Positions 1-8,388 of a stretch of DNA of 64,000 bases are shown piece by piece. The notes beneath the pieces are model-generated. The model saw nothing but the letters and a program-made list of their open reading frames with translations. It was not told the DNA's origin and did not search any database. The number at the start of each line of letters is the position of its first letter. The first letter of the stretch is position 1. Location of the stretch: assembly GCA_964558975.1 (NCBI GenBank), contig CAZLFQ010000002.1, forward strand, positions 124,001 to 188,000. Reading direction: 5' to 3'. The DNA comes from CAZLFQ01 sp964558975. Lineage in GTDB: Bacteria; Pseudomonadota; Alphaproteobacteria; Rickettsiales; Midichloriaceae. A program made the position numbers and the translations under genes.

Positions 1-1
1 G

Positions 2-439
2 ATTATAACTCAACAAGCACGCCCTAACCTATTAGATTCAACAAAGTTGTTTTATAAAAAATCTACAGCAAAAGTTGAGATTAAAGATTTTTTCTTAAAT
101 ATAGGAGAGTTGTTAAAACAAGCAGATTTAGTAATTTGTCGTGCTGGTGCTTCTACAATTGCAGAACTGATAGAGCTTGGCAAACCTGCAATATTTATCC
201 CTTATAAACACGCTATGGATAATCATCAGTATTTTAATGCTAAGTACTTAGTTGATCATGGTGCAGCAATAATGATTGAGGAGGCGCATCTCACTTCTCA
301 AAAACTTGGCGAAGAAATTTTAAGACTACTTAATAAAAAGCCTACCCTATCAGCAATTAGTAAAGCTGCAAAAAGACTAAAAAATGCTAGTCCAGAGAAG
401 GTGCTACTTGAACATCTTGAATTTTCAGAAATGATTTGA
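2..439 (+). CDS. murG: MurG, 3' end (partial)
   Basis: This is the C-terminal part of UDP-N-acetylglucosamine-N-acetylmuramyl-(pentapeptide) pyrophosphoryl-undecaprenol N-acetylglucosamine transferase, which makes lipid II at the inner face of the membrane. The frame is open at the left edge, so the start lies outside the window. The GT-B donor-site motif of MurG is visible (ADLVICRAGASTIAELIELG, then PYKHAMDNHQ), followed by the normal helical C-terminus. About 146 codons are present of the usual 350 or so. It points toward the glycan operon of the opposite strand, whose last stop is at 502. No convincing terminator hairpin lies in the 62-base gap. Confidence 0.93.
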   Translation: MITQQARPNLLDSTKLFYKKSTAKVEIKDFFLNIGELLKQADLVICRAGASTIAELIELGKPAIFIPYKHAMDNHQYFNAKYLVDHGAAIMIEEAHLTSQKLGEEILRLLNKKPTLSAISKAAKRLKNASPEKVLLEHLEFSEMI

Positions 440-501
440 TAACTATTTTGGTGACACGCCTAGATATGCTCTACAAATATACTAATTATATATACTGATA
501 G

Positions 502-1245
502 TCAAAAATTAGGTCTTCCACTCTTTGCAAGAACCTCATCATATTTCCGCAATATAGCTTTAGTACGTCCATTAAGAACTCTGACTATCTTTTGTCTAGG
601 AGTCATAGAATTTTCAGTCCACCACTCTGGGTGAGTAAGCACATGAAGCTTAGGATATTTTTTGGGATCTATTAGGTCGCTCAACTTATCAAAACGCCAT
701 AAGCCATTTGAATCAGAGCAATATTTATATTCATTAATAAATTTTTCATGATAAACGTTTATCATATCTTCATACTTATATTCCTTAAGCTTAGAACGCA
801 AATCTTCACTAATAGTGGTCGGATTATGGAAACTGAATACATTTATGCCAAACCCTAATATCAATTCTAATTCTTCCTTCTGATGCTTCAAAGCCTTTAG
901 AAAACTTGCTTCGTCGTTTATTGAGCCACTAGGTATATATTCAAAATCAAAATGCAAACCTATTGCATGCCCTAAATCTTTAATATTTTTTAATAAAGAG
1001 TTTACTTCTTTTTCTCTAATATCATAGAACCAACTATGTAGCATAACAAAATAGGTCGATTTTATACCCAGCCTATTTTCTATCTTTGCAAGTTCATATG
1101 CTTGATGAACCGAACCATCAATATCATGCCGCCAGATAACATGTGGTGGCTCTGTAGTAATAGCTTCGTCATAATTTATGAACGCGTAGCTCTTTTTTAG
1201 TTTAGCAAGGTACTGCGAGTATTGTAAAAGTGTAAAGTTATCCAT
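502..1245 (-). CDS. Polysaccharide-deacetylase-like protein
   Basis: The 247-residue protein has the look of a divergent NodB-fold carbohydrate esterase. A WRHDID motif (His40, Asp41, Asp43) resembles the metal and base aspartates of motif 1. A second histidine-rich motif, GLHFDF, lies near residues 96-101, and a SFHNP motif near residue 139. No signal peptide is visible, so it probably acts in the cytoplasm on a sugar nucleotide or lipid-linked glycan. It is the last gene of the minus-strand glycan operon, 3 bases after the acetyltransferase gene. The substrate is unknown, and assignment to the deacetylase superfamily rests on these motifs only. Confidence 0.65.
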   Translation of the reverse strand: MDNFTLLQYSQYLAKLKKSYAFINYDEAITTEPPHVIWRHDIDGSVHQAYELAKIENRLGIKSTYFVMLHSWFYDIREKEVNSLLKNIKDLGHAIGLHFDFEYIPSGSINDEASFLKALKHQKEELELILGFGINVFSFHNPTTISEDLRSKLKEYKYEDMINVYHEKFINEYKYCSDSNGLWRFDKLSDLIDPKKYPKLHVLTHPEWWTENSMTPRQKIVRVLNGRTKAILRKYDEVLAKSGRPNF

Positions 1246-1248
1246 TTT

Positions 1249-1809
1249 TTACCGCACTTGACTGTCTGTTAACTCGCTATTAATTCTAGCCATAATTAGC
1301 ATATCTTGATGGTTGCCATTAATGAAAGCAGCCATATGCATTATACCTTCTTGAATATAGCCAGCTTTCTCATACGCTTTAATAGCTCTTTCATTATTTT
1401 TAAGTACCCTTAACGATACCCTTATTAAACCAAGATTATGAAATGCATGCTGAGTAATCAAATTTATAGCCATACTACCCACACCTTGTCCTCTATCAGC
1501 ATTATTGCGAATTCTAATTGCTAACTCAGCCGTTCTATGCACAAAATTTATATCGAAGAGTTGTACAGACCCCACAGCAATATTATTGCTTTCTATTATA
1601 AAAACCTCCTTAGTCTTGTCTTGGATAATATTTTCATACCATTTTTGATGGTTAAATTCGTGCACAGGCCTATAAGGCGCATTAAATTGTACAAGCACAG
1701 GATCATTTATCATATCATACAAAAAGTCTTTATCAGAATCTCTGACAGCTCGTAAGCTTACCTTCTTTTCACTACGCATTTTATCCTTCATATAAAAAAT
1801 CTGATTCAC
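1249..1809 (-). CDS. GNAT-family N-acetyltransferase
   Basis: This is a RimJ/PseH-type GNAT acetyltransferase of up to 186 residues. The acetyl-CoA site is seen as RGQGVGSMA near residue 110, and the C-terminal signature as NERAIKAYEKAGY near residues 139-151. In glycan loci such enzymes often acetylate an amino sugar nucleotide. That would fit the DegT aminotransferase in the same operon, but it is inference. The start is uncertain. ATGs at 1809, 1791 and 1779 are in frame, and 1779 sits one base after the wbqC stop, so the true protein may be about 176 residues. It lies between wbqC and the deacetylase-like gene. Confidence 0.82.
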   Translation of the reverse strand: MNQIFYMKDKMRSEKKVSLRAVRDSDKDFLYDMINDPVLVQFNAPYRPVHEFNHQKWYENIIQDKTKEVFIIESNNIAVGSVQLFDINFVHRTAELAIRIRNNADRGQGVGSMAINLITQHAFHNLGLIRVSLRVLKNNERAIKAYEKAGYIQEGIMHMAAFINGNHQDMLIMARINSELTDSQVR

Positions 1810-2458
1810 TCATTAAAAAATCAATAATAGACAATCCTGGAATAAATTTCAAAGGATCTCCATAAGGTTTAGGCTCGTAATCTTGGTATACCAACTTGAC
1901 TCCAGCTTTTGCAAATAATTCATCCTCCTGATAGCCAGATGCACCACCTCCGCATAGATAACTATTACAACCTACTGCTTTAGTCAAATCGATAAGAAGC
2001 TGGGTTGAACTAGAGGTAATATTCAAGTCAGATTGAAGGATAAATTTCACATTAAGACCTAAGTAACTGGCTAATACTTTGATGCAATGTATATTAAATT
2101 CAGCAAGCTTTAACGAGTTATTCGAATATATAATTTCTTTTATAATTTTCATGCCGTTATGAAAATTAGGATGCTTCCTATAGTAGTTAGATACAATTCC
2201 GATAAAACCCTCTTTCCAAGAGATATCTACAAACTCTACTTCGTTTATTTTTTGCGTTCCTGATACCCTTTTAATTGGACAAGTTACCCACTTGGCAGCT
2301 CCATTACAATGCAGTTTAACCCGATTAACCCAAGAACTTCCTGTTTTTACAATTAGCACTTCGTCTAAAAAAACAAATTCATCAACTTGTTTTATTTTAT
2401 CGAAATATCCTAGCCATGGAAAAAAATTAGGTTGATGGATTGCACATATCTTATTCAT
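1781..2458 (-). CDS. wbqC: WbqC family protein
   Basis: The protein belongs to the WbqC-like family found in O-antigen and capsule gene clusters, whose biochemical role is not settled. The family's N-terminal signature IHQPNFFPWLGYFDK follows directly after the start. The central VNRVKLHCNG and C-terminal YLCGGGASGYQ segments are also typical. I chose the ATG at 2458, one base after the upstream stop, because an earlier in-frame ATG at 2482 would add eight unrelated residues inside the preceding gene. The length of 225 residues is normal. The position inside the glycan operon supports a role in modifying or adding a surface sugar. Confidence 0.85.
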   Translation of the reverse strand: MNKICAIHQPNFFPWLGYFDKIKQVDEFVFLDEVLIVKTGSSWVNRVKLHCNGAAKWVTCPIKRVSGTQKINEVEFVDISWKEGFIGIVSNYYRKHPNFHNGMKIIKEIIYSNNSLKLAEFNIHCIKVLASYLGLNVKFILQSDLNITSSSTQLLIDLTKAVGCNSYLCGGGASGYQEDELFAKAGVKLVYQDYEPKPYGDPLKFIPGLSIIDFLMSESDFLYEG

Positions 2459-2459
2459 A

Positions 2460-3683
2460 TCAGTAGCTCTCTGCTTTATCATAAGGAGGCAATCCTTTCA
2501 TTATTCTATCATATACTTTTTCAAAACGAGCAGCGCAGACATCTGAATCATACCATTTTAGCATCCAATCCCTTGAGCTTTGACCAATTTCAGCTCTTTC
2601 TTCTTTTGTCATCTCAACTACTTTTTTCAGCACTTCATATATAGTTTTCTCTGTTGCATCAATGGCTGGGCAATCTCTCATAGCATCAGTATATGAGCGG
2701 ATCTTTTCTGCAATATGACAAATGACTGGTTTGCCTAGCATCATCCCTTCACGAGCAAATGCTCCTATAGAACCATAATTAAGTTGGTCGACTATAATAT
2801 CAGCCTGCACTTGTAGATACTTCATGTCTTGCGATGGTGTATCACTAGTATGAACATGCTTGATTGGGTATCCTTCGGCGATTAATTTATCAATTGCTGT
2901 TTTGATAAATTTTTTTCCTTTTATATCTCTTTCTTCATTTGCTCTAATATTCTCGTTACCAAAAGCAGTGAAAATCATTAATTTGTTTTCTGAATTAATT
3001 TTATACTTATCTGGTATAGAAATACTAAAAGGATTATATGAAGGTGAATGTATATTAGATGTAAGTGGCAAAGGAAAGCCGATACTTGTTTGACGCAAGG
3101 GTGTTGGCCAATCAACCTCAAAAGAATACAAATCACAACACTGCTTTATTTGTTCTATCTTTGATTTGTTAGAATGATCTGAGCAAACTTCTGGTCGATT
3201 TTGCCACATACACTTATTACACAGTCCTCTAGAAATATTATAAACTTCTGACTGCAACGAGCCATCCATACACCCCGTTGATGTATAGCCTATTTTAAGC
3301 CCGCATGCTTTATAAAAATAAGCTTCTAACACTGCGAGATCCGATTGTATCATTGCAAATGATCCGTAAAATTGAACCATATCAAAATGTAACACAATCT
3401 GTAGCATATGCTTAAACTGCTCAAAAGCATCTTGGCTTACAGTGCTGTGAGCGAAAGGTGAAAATTGAATGTGATTTTTGTTAGAGAAAGAACAAGCTTT
3501 GAACCCTCGCTTACGCAAAGCTTCAGCCAAGTAATAAAACGAGTAATAATTACTACCGATAAAACATACAGATTTTTTGCGAAAAAAATGAACTTTTCGT
3601 GCTACACGCATGACTGGAATAAGTGCGTTTATCATAAAAGATAAAGTGGATTGTTTTTTAAAGAAATCTCTTAGAAATCGCAT
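2460..3683 (-). CDS. Putative glycosyltransferase (GT4-like C-terminus)
   Basis: This 407-residue protein shows a GT-B-like C-terminal half. A segment reading VQADIIVDQLNYGSIGAFAR followed by EGMMLGKPVI (about residues 293-322) resembles the donor-sugar site of family 4 transferases. The N-terminal half carries a Rossmann-like stretch (KKSVCFIGSNYYSFYYLAEA, about residues 36-55). It also has an unusual cysteine group around residues 155-180 (CNKC, then single and paired Cys) that could bind a metal. The start overlaps the end of the FAD-protein gene by 13 bases, so the two are translationally coupled. Acceptor and donor are unknown. The glycosyltransferase call rests on the C-terminal pattern and the operon context. 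Confidence 0.68.
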   Translation of the reverse strand: MRFLRDFFKKQSTLSFMINALIPVMRVARKVHFFRKKSVCFIGSNYYSFYYLAEALRKRGFKACSFSNKNHIQFSPFAHSTVSQDAFEQFKHMLQIVLHFDMVQFYGSFAMIQSDLAVLEAYFYKACGLKIGYTSTGCMDGSLQSEVYNISRGLCNKCMWQNRPEVCSDHSNKSKIEQIKQCCDLYSFEVDWPTPLRQTSIGFPLPLTSNIHSPSYNPFSISIPDKYKINSENKLMIFTAFGNENIRANEERDIKGKKFIKTAIDKLIAEGYPIKHVHTSDTPSQDMKYLQVQADIIVDQLNYGSIGAFAREGMMLGKPVICHIAEKIRSYTDAMRDCPAIDATEKTIYEVLKKVVEMTKEERAEIGQSSRDWMLKWYDSDVCAARFEKVYDRIMKGLPPYDKAESY

Positions 3684-4831
3684 CTGCCCATCATCTCCGA
3701 AATAAAAGTTGATATATCTAAAGTGTTAAAAAACTCTACTTTATCATTCAAATCCATATTAGTCTGCGTGATCCTCACCTTGTTTCTGCAAACCTTACTA
3801 TAATAAAACTCTTGAGAATCTATGAGTACAGCATCACTACTAATAATTTTCTTTTCTTTTAAATCATCAAACAACTCTTGGTGTGAAAGAGTTGACTCAA
3901 ACGAAGCAGACGCATTATCCATATAGGTTGTAGTCAGAGATATTATAGACGTGTTTCTTTTCATATCAGGGTTATGCTTCATACACAAAGGGGTAATATC
4001 GTTTAAAAACGCGAACGTTTCACCACAAGTAGAGCCTGTTAAAGTTTTAGCTTTTGTATCATCCTGAGTGCTCAAGAACAGAATATAGGGTATTGTTTTT
4101 GTGCAATTATTGACTTTAAAAAAAACATTTCTAAATTTTTTTCGATATATAATTTTCTCACTATCCAATGACAAAGCAACATCTTCTTTTTTTATGTTGG
4201 AAATATTAATATCTAGACTTGATGGGCAATATAGCTTCTTACATTCAAAACTTCCTGTTTTAGTTTCTACTATAACTGCTTCATTTTTTATATTGATACC
4301 CAAAACCTGCTCTTTAGTAAATATAGTAAGATTATTGGTGTTACGTACTTTATCTGTTATAGCCTCTAACATTTCAAAACAACCGCCCTCATTATAAAGG
4401 GCAAAGGGTTTGAATAGGGATATACTGTGTTGTATTACTTCACTTGAGTTTGAGCACAAAGATTTATAAACAGACTGCGTGGTCTTGAAAGTAAATAAAT
4501 TTTTAATCGCTTGTTTCATAAAATGCAATCTTGGAGAAACATACCTGTTCTCATTAACTAGAAATATCTTTAATGCTTTTTTAAGCTTTACTAGTCTAAT
4601 TCCAAATTCTTCAAATAGAAAATTCGTTACAAAAGATGAATAAGGAATATGATGCGGCCCCATATCTATTTTATCAAGATCAAAAACTTTTATATATTGC
4701 CAAGCCCCACCTAACACATCGGACCCCTCTAAAACAGCTACTCTTTGACCTTGTTTAGATATCAAATACGCCAAAAGCAAGCTTGGCAAGCTTGAACCAA
4801 CTACTATACGGTCATAACGCTTTATTTCCAT
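3671..4831 (-). CDS. FAD/NAD(P)-binding protein of the glycan operon
   Basis: The N-terminus (YDRIVVGSSLPSLLLAYLIS, then VAVLEGSDVLGGAW) resembles the dinucleotide-binding fold of amine-oxidase or UDP-galactopyranose-mutase-like flavoproteins. The usual GxGxxG is degenerate: only the first glycine is kept (GSSLPS). The acidic end of the second strand (VLEG) and the GGAW motif are present. The protein is 386 residues long. A predicted oxidoreductase or mutase acting on a sugar is the simplest reading, but the substrate cannot be told. The gene overlaps its upstream neighbour by 10 bases and its downstream neighbour by 13, which shows tight coupling. Confidence 0.6.
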   Translation of the reverse strand: MEIKRYDRIVVGSSLPSLLLAYLISKQGQRVAVLEGSDVLGGAWQYIKVFDLDKIDMGPHHIPYSSFVTNFLFEEFGIRLVKLKKALKIFLVNENRYVSPRLHFMKQAIKNLFTFKTTQSVYKSLCSNSSEVIQHSISLFKPFALYNEGGCFEMLEAITDKVRNTNNLTIFTKEQVLGINIKNEAVIVETKTGSFECKKLYCPSSLDINISNIKKEDVALSLDSEKIIYRKKFRNVFFKVNNCTKTIPYILFLSTQDDTKAKTLTGSTCGETFAFLNDITPLCMKHNPDMKRNTSIISLTTTYMDNASASFESTLSHQELFDDLKEKKIISSDAVLIDSQEFYYSKVCRNKVRITQTNMDLNDKVEFFNTLDISTFISEMMGRCDF

Positions 4832-5508
4832 AAATCATCATTATAGATTGACTGATCTTGCTTAATATAATCACACTTATAAAGAGAAATACTAAATTCA
4901 TAGGGTAGAAAGCTTTGATCTAAAATAGATCTTCTTGTCAAATTTAGAGTACAATAATCCAGTAGATCTGACGCATTTGCATGATAAGCACCTTCTTGCT
5001 TGAAATCAACATAAGAAGACATAAATGTAATATATAATCCTTGGGATGCGAACTTAAATAAGTGTGAAATTGATTTTTTTATCTCTAATTCGTGTTCTAC
5101 TAAGGTTCGCGATCCAAGAATATTAAAAACATTAACGCCCACTATTAAATCGAACTCTTCTTTAATAGAATGAGCGCCATCAATAAGCAAAAATTTACTA
5201 TTTGGGTACGCCTCTTTGTTTTGTTCGATAAATTCAGGTACTATGTCAGCACCAGTATATCTAATTAAATTAGGATACTTGCTGTGAAGATATTTCTCTA
5301 AATATCCAAGTCCACAACCATAATCTAATAACTTAATAGTTGAGTTAGTCTTAATGGCATTAGCCAAAAATGGGGCCAGAGATTTTTCTAAAGCCATAAA
5401 TCTTTGGATTGAACGGTCTTTAGGATCAAAAAGAGAAGATGACGAATACCCATGTGCCTTATAGGCTTTCTGATACATCTGTATTATATAATCATTACTC
5501 ATCATCAA
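4822..5508 (-). CDS. Class I SAM-dependent methyltransferase
   Basis: The protein has a clear class I methyltransferase motif I, LLDYGCGLGYLEKYL (about residues 59-73), followed by an acidic strand (YTGADIVPEF) and a motif IV region (FDLIVGVNVFNIL). At 228 residues it is a single-domain enzyme. It probably O- or N-methylates a glycan or sugar nucleotide, given its place in the operon. The start region has three successive in-frame ATGs. The first, at 5508, overlaps the upstream stop in an ATGA arrangement, and starting at 5505 or 5502 would change little. Confidence 0.83.
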   Translation of the reverse strand: MMMSNDYIIQMYQKAYKAHGYSSSSLFDPKDRSIQRFMALEKSLAPFLANAIKTNSTIKLLDYGCGLGYLEKYLHSKYPNLIRYTGADIVPEFIEQNKEAYPNSKFLLIDGAHSIKEEFDLIVGVNVFNILGSRTLVEHELEIKKSISHLFKFASQGLYITFMSSYVDFKQEGAYHANASDLLDYCTLNLTRRSILDQSFLPYEFSISLYKCDYIKQDQSIYNDDLWK

Positions 5509-6527
5509 ACCTTAAATAAATAAAAACCTGGATAACAACGCTTGAGCTCTTCAAAATTTCTATCCTTTAAAGAATCATCATTTAATTGCGTATAATATAT
5601 ATATGGTTTATCAATAGCGCCCATCTGTTTTTTAAAACGATATACACCTTCCTGCTGGGATGTCCATGTCCCTCCCCAGTTAAACCATTCATAACCGTTG
5701 TTTATTGCATCGAGCATTGCATGATACAAAAGTAAAGACATTGGCTGATAAATTCTAAAACCATTTAAGATAACTGGGGTGAAATACTCTACTGTTTTAT
5801 TAAAATAGAACAATAAAACAGCTGCAATAATTTCATTATTATACCTAGCCACAAATATTTTATAATCTGTTTTAGGTTTGAAAAAGCGGGGAATGTTTTC
5901 AAAAAAAGTATTTGTCTTATAAGACCTATTAAGCTTCATCATTTCTTCTTGATGCACGGCTCTGACAAAGTCTATTGCTTCGTTCTCTTCAAAAACCTGT
6001 ATACCATGTTTTTGCGCTCGTCTCACTTCATTCCTTTTATTGCCATCTATCTTAGACATAACAAATTCTTCTTTTGATGTATCAGCAGAAGGAAGTGAGA
6101 TATTTGTAATTTGGCCAATTCGACTATCAGTAATATTGTGTGTAAGTAACGTATTATTATCATAAAATAAATTACTTATTATAGTCGCACTTACAATGCT
6201 TTGGTTAGTAATATACTCATTATAAAATGTAGTTAATATTTCTGTAGCTTCTTTTTTATTGCTAAGAATCCCCCCATGACTTCCATAGAAAGGTAGTGAA
6301 TTAACAACCTTGCCATATACACCATCTTTTATGAACAATGGCAGAGTAGCTTGAACATCTCCAAACGAGTCCTTTACCACATAGTATTCTGATGAGCAAC
6401 CGAGGGTCTGACAAAGGAAATCTCTATATGTCAGAGAATAATAAAATAAAGAATTGTCATTTCCCAAGAGGAATTTATTATAGTTCTTAAAATCTCTTTC
6501 TTCTAAGGTACAAATATTTAACACCAC
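5505..6527 (-). CDS. FemAB/GNAT-like acyltransferase
   Basis: This 340-residue protein resembles the double-GNAT proteins of the FemAB/BioF2-like type often found in exopolysaccharide clusters. It has two GNAT-like halves. The second contains YNNEIIAAVLLFYFNKTVEY, then a YQPMSLLLYHAMLDA helix and GYEWFNWGG, where the acyl-CoA or aminoacyl-tRNA cradle lies in this superfamily. The last part (GVYRFKKQMGA) is also typical. It probably transfers an acyl or aminoacyl group to an amino sugar, which is inference. The start overlaps the asnB stop by 10 bases. Confidence 0.7.
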   Translation of the reverse strand: MVLNICTLEERDFKNYNKFLLGNDNSLFYYSLTYRDFLCQTLGCSSEYYVVKDSFGDVQATLPLFIKDGVYGKVVNSLPFYGSHGGILSNKKEATEILTTFYNEYITNQSIVSATIISNLFYDNNTLLTHNITDSRIGQITNISLPSADTSKEEFVMSKIDGNKRNEVRRAQKHGIQVFEENEAIDFVRAVHQEEMMKLNRSYKTNTFFENIPRFFKPKTDYKIFVARYNNEIIAAVLLFYFNKTVEYFTPVILNGFRIYQPMSLLLYHAMLDAINNGYEWFNWGGTWTSQQEGVYRFKKQMGAIDKPYIYYTQLNDDSLKDRNFEELKRCYPGFYLFKV

Positions 6528-8386
6528 TTATCTCCAAAGAATTTTTTGAAAAACAATTCTAAATTTATTGACGACCAAAGGAATAACCTCTTATTTTCTT
6601 CACCTAAGAAATGTTGATTTAAAATTTTCTCTTGCCTATCTTTACTAAGATATTTATGAGAAGCAGCATTAGGATTCAACAAGGTTTTCTTTACAAAATC
6701 TATACTTTCTCCTTTGAACCATGAGGAATCTGGCGAAGAAAATCCTTGCTTACGGTTATTTGCAATATAATCATCAACATATTTTGAGAAAGCCCTTCTT
6801 AAAATATATTTTCCGTTAGAATCCTTCACAACATTCTTATAAGCTGAATCATTTTCATTGAGATATGGCTTGTGATTCAATGATATTTTCAGAGATAGAG
6901 GAAGTCGTTGTGCAAAATCAACTAGGTCATTATCTAAGAATGGCACTCTTGTTTCCAAACCGTGCGCCATGCTAAGTTTATCTTCCACAACTAAAAGTCC
7001 ATGCAAAAATGTTTTTGCTTCTAGATATAAACTGTAATGCACACACTCTTCTGGATCTAATTTCTTTTTCTTAATTGATTTGAATACATCAGCAAATATG
7101 TCCCGAGTCCAAACATGCTTTACATCATCCCAAATTGGCGCTAATAATTCTTTTAATGTGCTATTTGGAATAAGTCGTTGCCATTTTAGATAATAGCTAT
7201 CAATAAACTCATCAAAGCTTATTGATTTTTCACTATAGAAATACCGCCAAGGATAACCACCAAACAATTCATCTCCACCAGCTCCAGATAAAACAACTTT
7301 ACCAAATTTACTGGCTAATTTAGCAGCATAGTAATTGGGGTAACTTTGTCCAACACGAGGTTCTTCAAGATGCCAGACATACTTATCCATACATCTTTCC
7401 ATATCTCCAGCTTTTAGAACCATCTCATAATGTTCCGTCTTAGCTAAATATGAAATATGCTCTGCTTTAGCACGCTCATCAAAAGAAAGTTCTAGGCCAC
7501 TTGCAGAACTAAGATCAAAACCTACGGTGAATGTTCGCATGTGAGGCATGAGTTTGCTAGCAATCATGGTTATCGCCCCAGAATCTATACCGCCACTCAG
7601 ATAAGCATTTACTGGAACATCACTTATAAGTTGTCTTTGAACAGCTTGTCTGAAGAGACGATCGGTCTCTTCAATCGCATCCACTTCAGAGATTTTTTGG
7701 CTACCACAAAAATTGAAGTCCCAATATTGTTTTTTCTTTAGTTTGCCACTCATATCGATATTTGCAAAATATCCAGGCATTAACATATGAATGTTGTTAA
7801 AAAGAGTCTTGTCCGTAAAGAAGTTTTGAAAAGTTAGATACTCTACTAGACCTTCTTTGTCTAAAGATGGAGAGTATAACTTAGAAGCTGTAATCGCTTT
7901 AATTTCAGAAGCAAATACAAAAACATCGTTTGAGTGGTAGTAGTAAAGTGGTTTTACACCATACCTATCCCTTGCTAAAAAGAGATTCTTTTCTTTCGCA
8001 TCCCAAATAGAAAAAGCAAACATGCCATTGAATTTTTCTAGGCACTTATCACCCCATTCTGCATATGCATTTAGAACCACCTCAGTATCTGTATTGGAAT
8101 GAAAATGATAACCTTTTGACTCAAGTTTAATACGCAATTCTTTGAAATTATAAATTTCACCATTATAGCTAATAGTGAATCTACCATCACTAGTTTGCAT
8201 GGGTTGATGCCCAGCAGGACTTAAATCAATAATAGCCAACCTTTTATGCCCTAAAGCTATAACATGATCAATAAAATGCTCTTCGCCATCAGGACCTCTA
8301 TGACTTATAGAATCTGTCATTGCTTTTAACTGGCTAAATGCGATTGGTTGATTATCAAAATTTAGAACTCCAGCTATACCGCACAT
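6518..8386 (-). CDS. asnB: Asparagine synthase (glutamine-hydrolysing), AsnB type
   Basis: The enzyme has an N-terminal glutaminase domain with the nucleophile Cys2 (MCGIAGV) and the conserved RGPDG and SYNGEIYN motifs. A C-terminal ATP-pyrophosphatase domain carries SGGIDSG at residues 264-270. At 622 residues it has the length of AsnB/AsnO proteins. Members inside O-antigen loci, such as WbpS of Pseudomonas, amidate uronic acid carboxyl groups rather than aspartate. The position in a glycan operon, and a uronic-acid pathway at 19101-23181, make that role plausible here. True asparagine synthesis remains possible. The gene is 2 bases after the DegT aminotransferase gene. Confidence 0.92.
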   Translation of the reverse strand: MCGIAGVLNFDNQPIAFSQLKAMTDSISHRGPDGEEHFIDHVIALGHKRLAIIDLSPAGHQPMQTSDGRFTISYNGEIYNFKELRIKLESKGYHFHSNTDTEVVLNAYAEWGDKCLEKFNGMFAFSIWDAKEKNLFLARDRYGVKPLYYYHSNDVFVFASEIKAITASKLYSPSLDKEGLVEYLTFQNFFTDKTLFNNIHMLMPGYFANIDMSGKLKKKQYWDFNFCGSQKISEVDAIEETDRLFRQAVQRQLISDVPVNAYLSGGIDSGAITMIASKLMPHMRTFTVGFDLSSASGLELSFDERAKAEHISYLAKTEHYEMVLKAGDMERCMDKYVWHLEEPRVGQSYPNYYAAKLASKFGKVVLSGAGGDELFGGYPWRYFYSEKSISFDEFIDSYYLKWQRLIPNSTLKELLAPIWDDVKHVWTRDIFADVFKSIKKKKLDPEECVHYSLYLEAKTFLHGLLVVEDKLSMAHGLETRVPFLDNDLVDFAQRLPLSLKISLNHKPYLNENDSAYKNVVKDSNGKYILRRAFSKYVDDYIANNRKQGFSSPDSSWFKGESIDFVKKTLLNPNAASHKYLSKDRQEKILNQHFLGEENKRLFLWSSINLELFFKKFFGDKWC

Positions 8387-8388
8387 AA

